64,000 bases of DNA from PALSA-612 sp963742925 (GTDB lineage: Bacteria; Actinomycetota; Thermoleophilia; Gaiellales; Gaiellaceae). The DNA lies in assembly GCA_963742925.1 (NCBI GenBank), contig CAVUNV010000002.1:98445-162444 (forward strand). Direction: 5' to 3'. Positions within the stretch are counted from its first letter, which is position 1. Every line of letters starts with the position of its first letter. The notes beneath the pieces were generated by a model. It was not told the DNA's origin and made no database searches. It saw only the letters and a program-made list of their open reading frames with translations. This document shows, in pieces, positions 9,910 to 17,808 of this stretch. The translations under genes and the position numbers were made by a program.

Positions 9910-10110
9910 ATGGAACGGCTCCGGCCGCTCAGCGAGACCGATTGCTACACCCGGCTCTACGGCCAACGGGCGCCGACCGTCACGATCATCTCGCGCGAGC
10001 CGCGGGTGCAGCCGTGGCAGGCGATGACGGGCGAGGAGCTGCGCGACGCGTTCGACGGGCGGCTCGAGGCCCGCGACGATCTGGGCCCGCTCGACGCCGA
10101 AGCCGCGTAA
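9910..10110 (+). CDS. Small conserved-looking hypothetical protein
   Basis: A 66-residue soluble protein without a recognisable domain. It has a compact N-terminal half (ETDCYTRLYG, VTIISREPR) and an acidic C-terminus. It is supported as a gene by a TACCTT -10 box 6 nt upstream of the ATG, the same leaderless arrangement as its neighbours, by divergence from OsmC, and by the lack of any better frame. Function unknown. Confidence 0.5.
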   Translation: MERLRPLSETDCYTRLYGQRAPTVTIISREPRVQPWQAMTGEELRDAFDGRLEARDDLGPLDAEAA

Positions 10111-10199
10111 TGCGCGCTCGAGAGGACCTGCGCACGCTGGCGCCGCCGCGCCGTCACGGTCCGGCTCGGCCCGCGTCGGCGCTACCGGTCGCGAGTAGC

Positions 10200-10754
10200 G
10201 TGGGTCTGTGCCCCGACGGCCACCGACAGGCGGCGCTGACGCCGCCCTGCCCGTGTCCGCACGTCCCGGACGTGCTCGCGCCGGGGCTCCGGGCCGTGTT
10301 CTGCGGGATCAACCCGGGTCGCGTCTCGGCGGCTGCCGGTGCCCATTTCGCGAACCCGCGCAACGACTTCTGGCGCCTCCTGCACGACGCCGGCTTCACG
10401 CCGAGACAGCTCGCGCCCGACGAGCAGCTCGAGCTGCCCGGCTTCGGCTTCGGGCTGACCAATGCGGCGCCCCGCACGACGCCGGGATCGAGCGATCTCC
10501 GCAAGCAGGATTTCGCCGGTGCCGCTGCGAGGCTGGAGCGAATCGCCGAGGAGCTCCGTCCGCGCCTGATCGCGTTCGTCGGCAAGGAGGCCTATCGCGG
10601 CGCTTTCGGCGAGCGTGCCGAGCACGGCCTGCAGGAGCGGCGGCTCGGCGACACGATGCTGTTCGTGCTCCCGTCGACGTCGCCGGCCAACGCGGCCGTG
10701 CCCTATCCGGAGCGGCTGCACTGGTTTCGAGAGCTGCGCGAGCTGCTGCCCTGA
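10200..10754 (+). CDS. mug: G/U mismatch-specific DNA glycosylase (MUG family)
   Basis: A roughly 184-residue member of the uracil-DNA glycosylase superfamily that excises U or T mispaired with G. Motif A is FCGINPG followed by FANPRNDFW; motif B is present as VLPSTSPANA, where E. coli Mug has NPSGLN. The central GFGLTNAAPRTT is also typical of this family. The N-terminus is uncertain: GTG 10200 is in frame, but the family usually begins near PDVLAPGL, so a start near GTG 10275 is possible. It is one of three DNA glycosylase genes in this window (with Tag and AlkA-like). It converges on nadE across a repeat-containing gap. Confidence 0.83.
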   Translation: MGLCPDGHRQAALTPPCPCPHVPDVLAPGLRAVFCGINPGRVSAAAGAHFANPRNDFWRLLHDAGFTPRQLAPDEQLELPGFGFGLTNAAPRTTPGSSDLRKQDFAGAAARLERIAEELRPRLIAFVGKEAYRGAFGERAEHGLQERRLGDTMLFVLPSTSPANAAVPYPERLHWFRELRELLP

Positions 10755-10779
10755 CGCCCGCGGCAGATCAGCTTGCACG

Positions 10780-10885
10780 TAACCCACTCCCTGGGTGGGG
10801 AAGCCGTCCACCCTCCACCCACTGCGAGCGTAGCGAGGAAATCCGCACGCAGGTGTGTCGGATCGTGCCGGAAGCGCAACGATTG
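10780..10885. repeat. Intergenic repeat element (G/C block, GAGCGTAGC, phased TGTG units)
   Basis: Found between convergent genes. It carries CCCTGGGTGGGG, CCACCC blocks, GAGCGTAGC at about 10825, then TGTGTCGGATC (10854-10864), CGTGCCGGAAG and CGCAACGATTG at 10-11-nt spacing. It closely resembles the element at 37371-37472. Confidence 0.6.
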
Positions 10886-10929
10886 CTCCACAGCCGGCCC
10901 CGCGAGCCGGTGCGGTGGTGATATGAGCC

Positions 10930-12648
10930 TCAGCCGCGCCAGCGGTTCGTGATCGGCGTGCGCCGGTCGCGCCCGAACGCCTTCGGCCGCAGCTTGACCC
11001 CCGGCGGCGCCTGGCGCCGCTTGTACTCGGCGCGGTCGATCAGCGCGATCGCGCGCTCGACGGCGTCCCGGTCGAAGCCGTCGGCGAGCAGCTCCTCCCG
11101 CGAGCGGTCGTGCTCCACGTACGCCTCGAGCACGGGATCGAGAGCCGCATAGGGCGGAAGCGAGTCCTCGTCGAGCTGGTCGGGCCGCAGCTCGGCGCTC
11201 GGGGCGCGCTCGATGATCGAGGCCGGGATCAGCTCGCGCCCGGCCCGCTCGTTCAGCCGCCGCGAGAGCCGCCACACGTCGGTCTTGTACACGTCCTTGA
11301 GCAGCGCGAAGCCGCCGGCCATGTCTCCGTAGAGCGTCGCGTAGCCGACCGAGAGCTCCGACTTGTTGCCGGTCGCGAGCACGAGCCAGCCGAACTTGTT
11401 CGACAGCGCCATCAGCAGCGTGCCCCGCGCCCGCGCCTGGACGTTCTCCTCGGTCAGGTCGCGGGCTGTCCCGGCGAACGACGGCTCGAGGGCCTCCTCG
11501 AACCGGGCCACGACGGGGTCGATCGGGATCTCGCGGAAGTCGGCGCCGATCGACTCTGCGAGAAGCCGCGCGTCCGTCCTCGTCGCGTCAGAGGAGAACC
11601 GGGACGGCATCGACACGCAGTGCACCCGACCAGGCTCGAGCGCCTCGGCGGCGAGCGCGGCCGTCAGCGCCGAGTCGATCCCGCCGGACAGGCCGACGAC
11701 GACGTCGCGGAAGCCGTTCTTGCTCACGTAGGCGCGCAGGCCGAGCTCGAGCGCGAGCCGCATCTGCTCGAGGTCGTCGACGAGCGGTGCGATACCTCCC
11801 GCGGCCGGCGGCGCGGCCGGCGGCGGCGCGGTCTCGAGCTCGACGACGGTCGGGGCGGGCACCTCCTCGAGCTCGCGCGCCAGCGCCCGGCGGCGCACGT
11901 CGCGCAGCCGTCGCCCGATCGCCGCGGTCGGGTCGAGGTCGACGACGAGCAGAGCCTCCTCGAACCCGGGCGCGCGCGCCAGCACCTCGCCCTCGTCGTC
12001 GAGGACCACCGAGTGCCCGTCGAAGACGAGCTCGTCCTGGCCGCCGACCATGTTGCAGAGCGCCACGAAGGCCGAGTTGTCCCGTGCGCGAGCGGCGAAC
12101 ATCTCCTCGCGCTCGCGGTCCTTGCCGACGTGGAACGGTGAGGCCGAGACGTTGACGAGGAGCTGCGCTCCGGCGAGCGCGAGGTCGGTGGCCGGAGGGC
12201 CGGGCTGCCACATGTCCTCGCAGATCGTCACGCCGACGAGGACCTCGCCGAGCCGGAGCAGGACGAGATCTCGCCCCGGTGCGAAGTAGCGGTCCTCGTC
12301 GAAGACGCCGTAGTTGGGCAGGAAGCGCTTCCGGTAGACAGCCTTGACCTCGCCGCCGGCGCAGACGGCGCAGGCGTTGAAGAGATCGCCGTCGAAGTGG
12401 GGCGTGCCCACGAGCGCGACGACCCCGGTGGTCTCCCGCGCGATCTCGCCCAGCGTGCGCTCGGCCGCCTGGATGAACCCGGGCCGGAGCAGCAGATCCT
12501 CGGGCGGATAGCCGGTGACGGCGAGCTCGGGGAAGAGGACCAGCTCGGCTCCGGCCTGCCGTGCCTCCTCGAGCCGGGCCAGGATTCGGTCGCGGTTGCC
12601 GTCGAGGTCGCCGACGAGCGAATCGATCTGCGCGAGCGCGAGCCTCAT
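10930..12648 (-). CDS. nadE: Glutamine-dependent NAD+ synthetase
   Basis: A 572-residue two-domain enzyme for the last step of NAD synthesis (deamido-NAD + Gln + ATP). The N-terminal nitrilase-like amidase (about 1-270) shows the catalytic triad Glu41 in LFPELAVTGYPPE, Lys near 107 in YRKRFLPNY and Cys143 in VTICEDMW. The C-terminal synthetase domain has the PP-loop GLSGGIDSALT near residue 320 and the ATP-contact stretch LVLATGNKSELSVGY. Start ATG 12648 lies 6 nt behind a minus-strand TAGGCT -10 box, so the mRNA is probably leaderless. The length agrees with the actinobacterial glutamine-dependent form. Confidence 0.94.
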   Translation of the reverse strand: MRLALAQIDSLVGDLDGNRDRILARLEEARQAGAELVLFPELAVTGYPPEDLLLRPGFIQAAERTLGEIARETTGVVALVGTPHFDGDLFNACAVCAGGEVKAVYRKRFLPNYGVFDEDRYFAPGRDLVLLRLGEVLVGVTICEDMWQPGPPATDLALAGAQLLVNVSASPFHVGKDREREEMFAARARDNSAFVALCNMVGGQDELVFDGHSVVLDDEGEVLARAPGFEEALLVVDLDPTAAIGRRLRDVRRRALARELEEVPAPTVVELETAPPPAAPPAAGGIAPLVDDLEQMRLALELGLRAYVSKNGFRDVVVGLSGGIDSALTAALAAEALEPGRVHCVSMPSRFSSDATRTDARLLAESIGADFREIPIDPVVARFEEALEPSFAGTARDLTEENVQARARGTLLMALSNKFGWLVLATGNKSELSVGYATLYGDMAGGFALLKDVYKTDVWRLSRRLNERAGRELIPASIIERAPSAELRPDQLDEDSLPPYAALDPVLEAYVEHDRSREELLADGFDRDAVERAIALIDRAEYKRRQAPPGVKLRPKAFGRDRRTPITNRWRG

Positions 12649-12687
12649 GGTTTTAGCCTATCAGGCGAAAACTCTGCGCAGCCCGGC

Positions 12688-13418
12688 TCAGGTCTTGCGG
12701 CCCACGAAGATCGCCCAGCCGAGCAGCGCGCGGTTGAACCGGAAGTACTCGTCGCGGAAGCGCGCGTGCTGCGCCCGGAACTCTTCCGCGTCCGGATGAT
12801 CCGGATGCTCGGCGAGCCACTCCTCGATTGCTCTCCAGTGCAGGCTCTCGTAGTGATCCCAGTCGTCCTCCGAGGCTGCGATGACGCCCGTGACGGCGAG
12901 CCCGGCCTGCTCGAACCGCCGGACGGTCGCGTCGAGGGCGACGTAGCCCGTCGCGTCGATCCCGTCGGGAAGCGGCCACTCTCGCCAGAACGGCTCGCCG
13001 ATCGCGACGAAGCCTCCGCTGCGCACGGACGGGCAAAGCGCCGCGGCCGCGTCGGCGATCGTGCCCCAGACGAACGCCGCCCCGAGGCAGAGAGCCGCAT
13101 CCCAGGCCGTCGGCTCGAGCGGGAAGCTCGGCGGCGTCCGCCGTTCGCACCTCGATGAGCGACTCGAGCCCGGCTGCGGCGATCCGCGCCCGCGCCTCGT
13201 CGGCGAACGCCGGGCGCTTCTCGATGCCGAGGATCCGGCATCCGTAGGTCGCGGCGAGGATCGAGGCAGGCCCGGCCTTGCCGCAGGCGATGTCGAGGAC
13301 GCGACTCTCCGGCCGTCAGGCGCAGGTAGTCGCCGAGCAGCCGGATCTTCTCGGGGCTGGTCGGGTTCTGGATCTCGTGATCGCGCTCGACGATCTCCCA
13401 GCGCCAGGCGCTAGACAT
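12688..13418 (-). pseudogene. Class I SAM-dependent methyltransferase, two frameshifts
   Basis: Translation from ATG 13418 reads a normal methyltransferase N-terminus (SPEKIRLLGDYLRLTA), then must shift frame near 13308 to give VLDIACGKAG, which is the SAM-binding motif I, and again near 13117 to give WDAALCLGAAFVWGTIAD and the C-terminal part ending VGRKT. Both shifts are equivalent to one extra base; removing one G at each site restores a continuous protein of about 242 residues. The total length of 731 nt (remainder 2 modulo 3) agrees. It could be a true pseudogene or two sequence errors. It overlaps the start of the upstream acyl-CoA synthetase end by 8 nt. Confidence 0.7.
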
Positions 13419-15294
13419 GCGCGGCGATCTCGTCGAGCACCTCGGGGTTCTCGACGGAGGACAGGTCGCCGGGATCCTTGCCGAGCGCGGTCGCGCGGAC
13501 GGCGCGGCGGACGATCTTCGCCGAGCGCGTCTTCGGCAGCGCGGACACGAAGACGACGCGCTCCGGGGCGAACGCCTTGCCGAGGTCGGCGGCGACGAGC
13601 GTGCGCAGCTCCTCGGCGAGCGCGTCCGAGGCGTCCGTGCCGGGCACGAGCACGCAGAAGACCCACGCGACCTCGCCCTTCACCTCGTGCGGCACCCCGA
13701 CCGCGGCCGCCTCGGACACGGCCGGATGGGACACGACCGCCGACTCGATCTCGGCCGGGCCGATCCGCTTGCCGGCGATGTTCAGCGTGTCGTCGGAGCG
13801 GCCGTGGAGGAACCAGTAGCCGTCTGCGTCGACCGACGCCCAGTCGCCGTGCGTCCAGATCCCGGGAAAGCGCCGCCAGTAGGTGTCGAGGAACCGCTCG
13901 GAGTCGCGCCAGAAGCCCCGCGTCATCCCGGGGAAGGGCTTGCGGCAGACGAGCTCGCCGACCGCGCCGGTGCCGGCGAGCGAGCGGCCCTCGTCGTCGA
14001 GCACGTCCATCGCCATCCCGAGTGCCTCGAACCCGAGCGAGCACGCCTTGATCGGCATCGCCACGGAGGGTGACAGGAAGCACGCCCCGATCTCCGTGCC
14101 GCCGGAGGCGTTGATGATCGGACAGCGGCCGCCGCCGACCCGTTCGTGAAGCCACATGTACGGATCGGGGTTCCAGGGCTCGCCGGTCGTCAGCATCAGC
14201 CGCAGCGACGACAGGTCGGCCTGCGGGTCGCCGTGCGGGATCAGCGCGCGGATCAACGTGGGCGAGCAGCCGAGGATCGAGACGTTCTCCTGCTCGATCA
14301 AACGCCACAGCCGGTCGTGCGGCCAGTCCGGCGCACCCTCGGCGAAGACGATCGTCGCGCCCATCGCGCCGCCCCCGACCACCGTCCAGGGGCCCATGAT
14401 CCAGCCCATGTCGGTGGCGAAGTGGATCACGTCGCCCGGCCGCGCGTCCGCCTGGTAGCAGGCCTCACGGGCGATCGAGACGAGGAAGCCGCCGTGGACG
14501 TGGACGACGCCCTTCGGCCGTCCGGTCGTCCCGGAGGTGTAGGTGAGCAGGTACGGATGCTCGGAGTCGACGGACAGCGCCTCGGTCAGCCCCGGGCAGT
14601 CCGCGGTCAGCTCGTCCCACGGGGCGACGATCACGTGCTCGAGGGAAGGCGCCTCCCTCCGTGCCTCCTCCAGGATCGCGAGCATCGGGACGGCGCGGCC
14701 GCGGCGACTCGACACCGTGGTGGTGATCGCCACCTTCGCCTCCGAGTCCTGCAGCCGCTGAGCGACGGCGGGTGCGGCGAAGCCCGAGAAGACGGGCACC
14801 TGCACGGCGCCGATGTGCGCGCAGGCGTGGGAGGCGATCGCGACCTCGGGCGACATCGGCAGGTAGATGGCCACACGATCGCCCGGTTCGACCCCGAGGC
14901 GGAGGAGCGCCTCAGCCAGCCTGACCACCTCGTGTGACAGCTCCGCGAACGTGAGCGAGCGGCGGGAGCCGTCCTCGCCCAGCCCGACGGCAGCCTCCGC
15001 GGCCGCCGACGGCCCGGCGGCCCAGCGATGGACGCAGTTCCAGGCGATGTTGAGCTTCCCGCCGGTGAACCACGTCGCCCATTCCGGGCCGCGCGAGGTG
15101 TCGACGATCTGCTCCCAGGGCTCGAAGAACTCGATCCCCATGTCCTCGATCACCGCCGGCCAGAACCAGTCGGGGTCGTCGATCGAGCGCCGCACGAGCT
15201 CGCGGTAGTCGGCGATGTCGTACCGGCGCATGAGCCGGTAGACGTTCGACCGCTCGAGCACCTGCTCGCTCGGCGTCCAGACGATCTCGGTCAC
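13411..15294 (-). CDS. AMP-dependent acyl-CoA synthetase (acetyl/acetoacetyl-CoA synthetase-like)
   Basis: A 627-residue ANL enzyme. It has the Acs-type N-terminal segment (FFEPWEQIVD, GGKLNIAWNCVHRW), the AMP-binding motif YTSGTTGRPKG, a second motif NASGGTEIGACF in place of the WWQTETG of true Acs, the hinge GRSDDTLNIAGKRIG and a C-terminal KTRSAKIVRR lysine motif. The altered acyl-pocket motif suggests a substrate other than acetate (propionate, acetoacetate or another short acid), which is inference. It is divergent from the MFS pump across the operator region at 15325-15353. A second, canonical acs is at 1843-3792. Confidence 0.87.
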   Translation of the reverse strand: MTEIVWTPSEQVLERSNVYRLMRRYDIADYRELVRRSIDDPDWFWPAVIEDMGIEFFEPWEQIVDTSRGPEWATWFTGGKLNIAWNCVHRWAAGPSAAAEAAVGLGEDGSRRSLTFAELSHEVVRLAEALLRLGVEPGDRVAIYLPMSPEVAIASHACAHIGAVQVPVFSGFAAPAVAQRLQDSEAKVAITTTVSSRRGRAVPMLAILEEARREAPSLEHVIVAPWDELTADCPGLTEALSVDSEHPYLLTYTSGTTGRPKGVVHVHGGFLVSIAREACYQADARPGDVIHFATDMGWIMGPWTVVGGGAMGATIVFAEGAPDWPHDRLWRLIEQENVSILGCSPTLIRALIPHGDPQADLSSLRLMLTTGEPWNPDPYMWLHERVGGGRCPIINASGGTEIGACFLSPSVAMPIKACSLGFEALGMAMDVLDDEGRSLAGTGAVGELVCRKPFPGMTRGFWRDSERFLDTYWRRFPGIWTHGDWASVDADGYWFLHGRSDDTLNIAGKRIGPAEIESAVVSHPAVSEAAAVGVPHEVKGEVAWVFCVLVPGTDASDALAEELRTLVAADLGKAFAPERVVFVSALPKTRSAKIVRRAVRATALGKDPGDLSSVENPEVLDEIAAHV

Positions 15295-15324
15295 GGCGCG
15301 AAGCGTAGTCCTTGCGCAGCAAAG

Positions 15325-15353
15325 CTAGTGGCTGCTAACTTAGTGCGGACTAA
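15325..15353. promoter_or_regulatory. Tandem TTAGTnnnnACTAA operator boxes
   Basis: Two dyad boxes lie exactly 15 bp apart just upstream of the MFS gene: CTAGTGGCTGCTAA (15325-15338, imperfect) and TTAGTGCGGACTAA (15340-15353, perfect 5-bp arms with a 4-bp spacer). They are probably bound by the TetR repressor encoded two genes downstream (inference from position). Confidence 0.6.
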
Positions 15354-15376
15354 CAGGCAAGGGGAGGTTCGATCCG

Positions 15377-16822
15377 GTGAAGGCACGTCTGCTCGAGATT
15401 GCTCTGGCCAAGGAGAACCGCAAGTGGTGGACGCTGCTCGCGGTCTCGTTCGGCCTGTTCATGATCATGCTCGACAACACGGTCGTGAACGTCGCGCTGC
15501 CGTCGATCGCGCAGTCGTTCCACGTCAAGCTGAGCGAGCTCGAGTGGGTGGTCGTCGGGTACGCGCTCTCGTTCGCCACGTTCATGCTGACCGGCGGGAA
15601 GCTCGCCGACCGCTACGGGCGGCGGCTGCTGTTCATCATCGGCCTGGTCATCTTCACCGGGGCGTCGCTCGCGTGCGGCCTCGCGACCGATGTCAACTTC
15701 CTGATCGGCGCCCGCGTCGTCCAGGGCGTCGGCGCAGCGATCATGAATCCGGCCACCCTCAGCATCATCACCGCGACCTTCCCGCCGAAGCAGCGCGGCA
15801 TGGCGATCGGGATCTGGGCCGGCGTCTCGGCGATGGCGCTGGCGATCGGCCCGCTCGTGGGCGGTGCGCTCACCGAGTACGTCCACTGGAGCTGGATCTT
15901 CTTCGTCAACGTGCCGGTCGGCGTGATGGGCATCGTCATCACGCGCTGGGCCGTCGACGAGAGCCGCGACACCTCGCACGAGCAGCGCCTCGACGTTCCC
16001 GGCCTGGCGACATCCGGCATCGGCCTCTTCGCGCTCACGTACGGCCTGATCGAGGCGAACAGCTACGGCTGGACGTCGACGCGGATCCTCGCGCTCTTCG
16101 CCGTCGCGGTCGTGTCCCTCGTCGCCTTCGTCCTCCTGGAGCAGCGTCAGCGGCTGCCGATGCTCGACCTGTCCCTCTTCCGGAGCCGCACCTACACGGG
16201 CGCCAACCTGGCGATGCTGCTCGTCTCGCTGGCGATGTTCGGCATCTTCTTCTTCAACTCGCTGTTCTTCCAGGGAATCCTGGGCTACAGCCCCGTCCAG
16301 ACGGGCGCGCTCTTCCTGCCGATGACGATGCTGATCATCCTCGTCGCACCCCAGGCGGGTCGCCTGTCCGACCGGATCGGCTCGCGCTGGCTGATCGGGA
16401 CGGGGCTCAGCTTCGTGACGCTCTCGCTGCTCCTGTTCGCCCAGCTCGACGCGGGCTCGACCTTCTGGAACATCCTGCCGGGGCTGGTGACCGGCGGCTT
16501 CGGCATGGCCCTGGCGATGACGCCGACGACCGCGGCCGCGATGGGATCGGTGCCGGTCGACAAGGCCGGTGTCGGGTCGGCGGTGCTGAACGCCTTCCGC
16601 CAGGTCGGAGGCTCCCTCGGGATCGCCGTGATGGGCGCGGTCGTCGCCAGCCAGGTCAGTGTCCCGCGGACGAGCCCGGCCTGGCCGAGCGAGTTCGTCG
16701 ACGGGTACCACCTCGCTCTGTACGTCGCGGCGGCGATCGCCTTCATCGGCGCGGTCGTGGCCGTCGCCATGGTGCGGCAGGTCCGTCACGTGGAGCCGAG
16801 CGAGGCGGCCGTCGCAGCATGA
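15377..16822 (+). CDS. MFS drug efflux transporter, DHA2 (EmrB/QacA) type
   Basis: A 481-residue inner-membrane protein with about 14 predicted membrane segments, matching the 14-TMS drug:proton antiporter family. Diagnostic motifs: the helix-1 sequence MIMLDNTVVNVALPSI (motif D1), GGKLADRYGRRLLF (motif A) and the helix-5 PLVGGAL (motif C region). GTG 15377 is preceded by a GGGGAGG Shine-Dalgarno at 15361-15367. Its stop overlaps the ATG of a TetR regulator, and two operator boxes lie upstream, a classical repressor-controlled efflux operon. The exported compound is unknown. Confidence 0.9.
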   Translation: MKARLLEIALAKENRKWWTLLAVSFGLFMIMLDNTVVNVALPSIAQSFHVKLSELEWVVVGYALSFATFMLTGGKLADRYGRRLLFIIGLVIFTGASLACGLATDVNFLIGARVVQGVGAAIMNPATLSIITATFPPKQRGMAIGIWAGVSAMALAIGPLVGGALTEYVHWSWIFFVNVPVGVMGIVITRWAVDESRDTSHEQRLDVPGLATSGIGLFALTYGLIEANSYGWTSTRILALFAVAVVSLVAFVLLEQRQRLPMLDLSLFRSRTYTGANLAMLLVSLAMFGIFFFNSLFFQGILGYSPVQTGALFLPMTMLIILVAPQAGRLSDRIGSRWLIGTGLSFVTLSLLLFAQLDAGSTFWNILPGLVTGGFGMALAMTPTTAAAMGSVPVDKAGVGSAVLNAFRQVGGSLGIAVMGAVVASQVSVPRTSPAWPSEFVDGYHLALYVAAAIAFIGAVVAVAMVRQVRHVEPSEAAVAA

Positions 16823-17430
16823 GCGCAGACCCCGTCCGCCCGCGTCTTCCCGCCGTCGAGCGCCGGGCCGCGGTGGTGGACGCGGCCCTGCGCGTGTTCG
16901 GCGAGGGGAGCTACGACGGAGCGACGACGGCCGGGATCGCGCGCGCCGCCGGCGTCAGCGAGCCGATCCTCTACCGGCATTTCGGGTGCAAGCGCGACCT
17001 CTACTTCGCCTGCCTCGACGAGATGTGGCAGCGATTGAGGGCCGAGGTCGAACAGATGGTCGCCGCCGAGCCCGACGCGCGGGAGTGGCTGTTCGCCATG
17101 CCGAAGGCGGCGCTGGCGCTCCGTGAGCAGGGCATTCACCCGAACCAGCTGTGGATCCAGGCGCTCAGCGAGGCCGGTGAGGACGCGGAGGTCCGCCGTT
17201 ACCTGCGCAGGCACATCCGCGAGGTGCACCGCTTCGTCGCCGAGCTGTACCGGCGCGCCCAGTCAGAAGGCGGGATGCCCGCCGACCGCGACCCGGACGC
17301 CGAAGCCTGGATCGGCATCGGCATCGGCCTGCTCCGCTCGGTCCAGGACCGCCTCGGCGGCCTCCTCACCCCCGACGACTTCACCGCGATCCTGACCGCC
17401 CGCCGAGCCTCCCTGCTCGGCCCGACGTAG
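16819..17430 (+). CDS. TetR/AcrR family transcriptional regulator
   Basis: A 203-residue repressor-type protein. The N-terminal helix-turn-helix (about residues 14-60) reads as TetR: RRAAVVDAALRVFGEGSYDGATTAGIARAAGVS (split over the helices) then PILYRHFGCKRDLYFACL. The C-terminal helical part would bind the inducer. It is translationally coupled to the efflux pump (ATGA overlap) and probably binds the two TTAGT-N4-ACTAA boxes in front of the pump (inference). Downstream of it are two strong hairpins. Confidence 0.9.
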   Translation: MSADPVRPRLPAVERRAAVVDAALRVFGEGSYDGATTAGIARAAGVSEPILYRHFGCKRDLYFACLDEMWQRLRAEVEQMVAAEPDAREWLFAMPKAALALREQGIHPNQLWIQALSEAGEDAEVRRYLRRHIREVHRFVAELYRRAQSEGGMPADRDPDAEAWIGIGIGLLRSVQDRLGGLLTPDDFTAILTARRASLLGPT

Positions 17431-17537
17431 CTTTTCCCTGCAGCCCTCGTCACTTCGCCACGAGTGGCGGCGAAGCCCGGGCTCAGCCCGGGCGTAGCTC
17501 GAGCCCTTGGCCACGCGCTCCCCGGGGGAAGGGGGCA

Positions 17538-17609
17538 CACGGGGGAAACCGGCCGTTTCCCCCGTGAAATGAGTGAGACCCCCGGCTGCGGCCACCCGGG
17601 GGTCTCACT
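17538..17609 (+). terminator. Two consecutive perfect hairpins
   Basis: Hairpin 1: CACGGGGGAAAC (17538-17549), 5-nt loop, GTTTCCCCCGTG (17555-17566). Hairpin 2: AGTGAGACCCCCGG (17572-17585), 10-nt loop, CCGGGGGTCTCACT (17596-17609). Both stems are perfect (12 and 14 bp), and there is no T-run. They separate the efflux/TetR unit from the XRE-TPR unit. The stretch 17610-17750 shows no gene. Confidence 0.6.
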
Positions 17610-17778
17610 TGGACTGCGTGCACATCGGATAGCGCGGCGGTGCCCATAAGACTCGACCCTGCGGCCCAGTCGAGCCCTGGAGCCTCGCGCGACTATCGGC
17701 GTGCCCCCCGCTTCGGGCTTTCGCCCTGCAAGGTGCCGCCGACTGTACTGCCCTTGTCCGAAAAAGTCAAGTAGCAAT

Positions 17779-17808
17779 GTGAAGTGATATTCGCTACAGT
17801 CACTTCAC
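17779..17808 (+). promoter_or_regulatory. Inverted-repeat operator overlapping the -10 of the XRE-TPR gene
   Basis: GTGAAGTGA (17779-17787) and TCACTTCAC (17800-17808) form a perfect 9-bp inverted repeat with a 12-nt spacer. A TACAGT -10 box (17795-17800) lies inside it, 8 nt before the GTG start. A protein bound here would cover the promoter, most simply the product of the gene itself. Confidence 0.65.
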
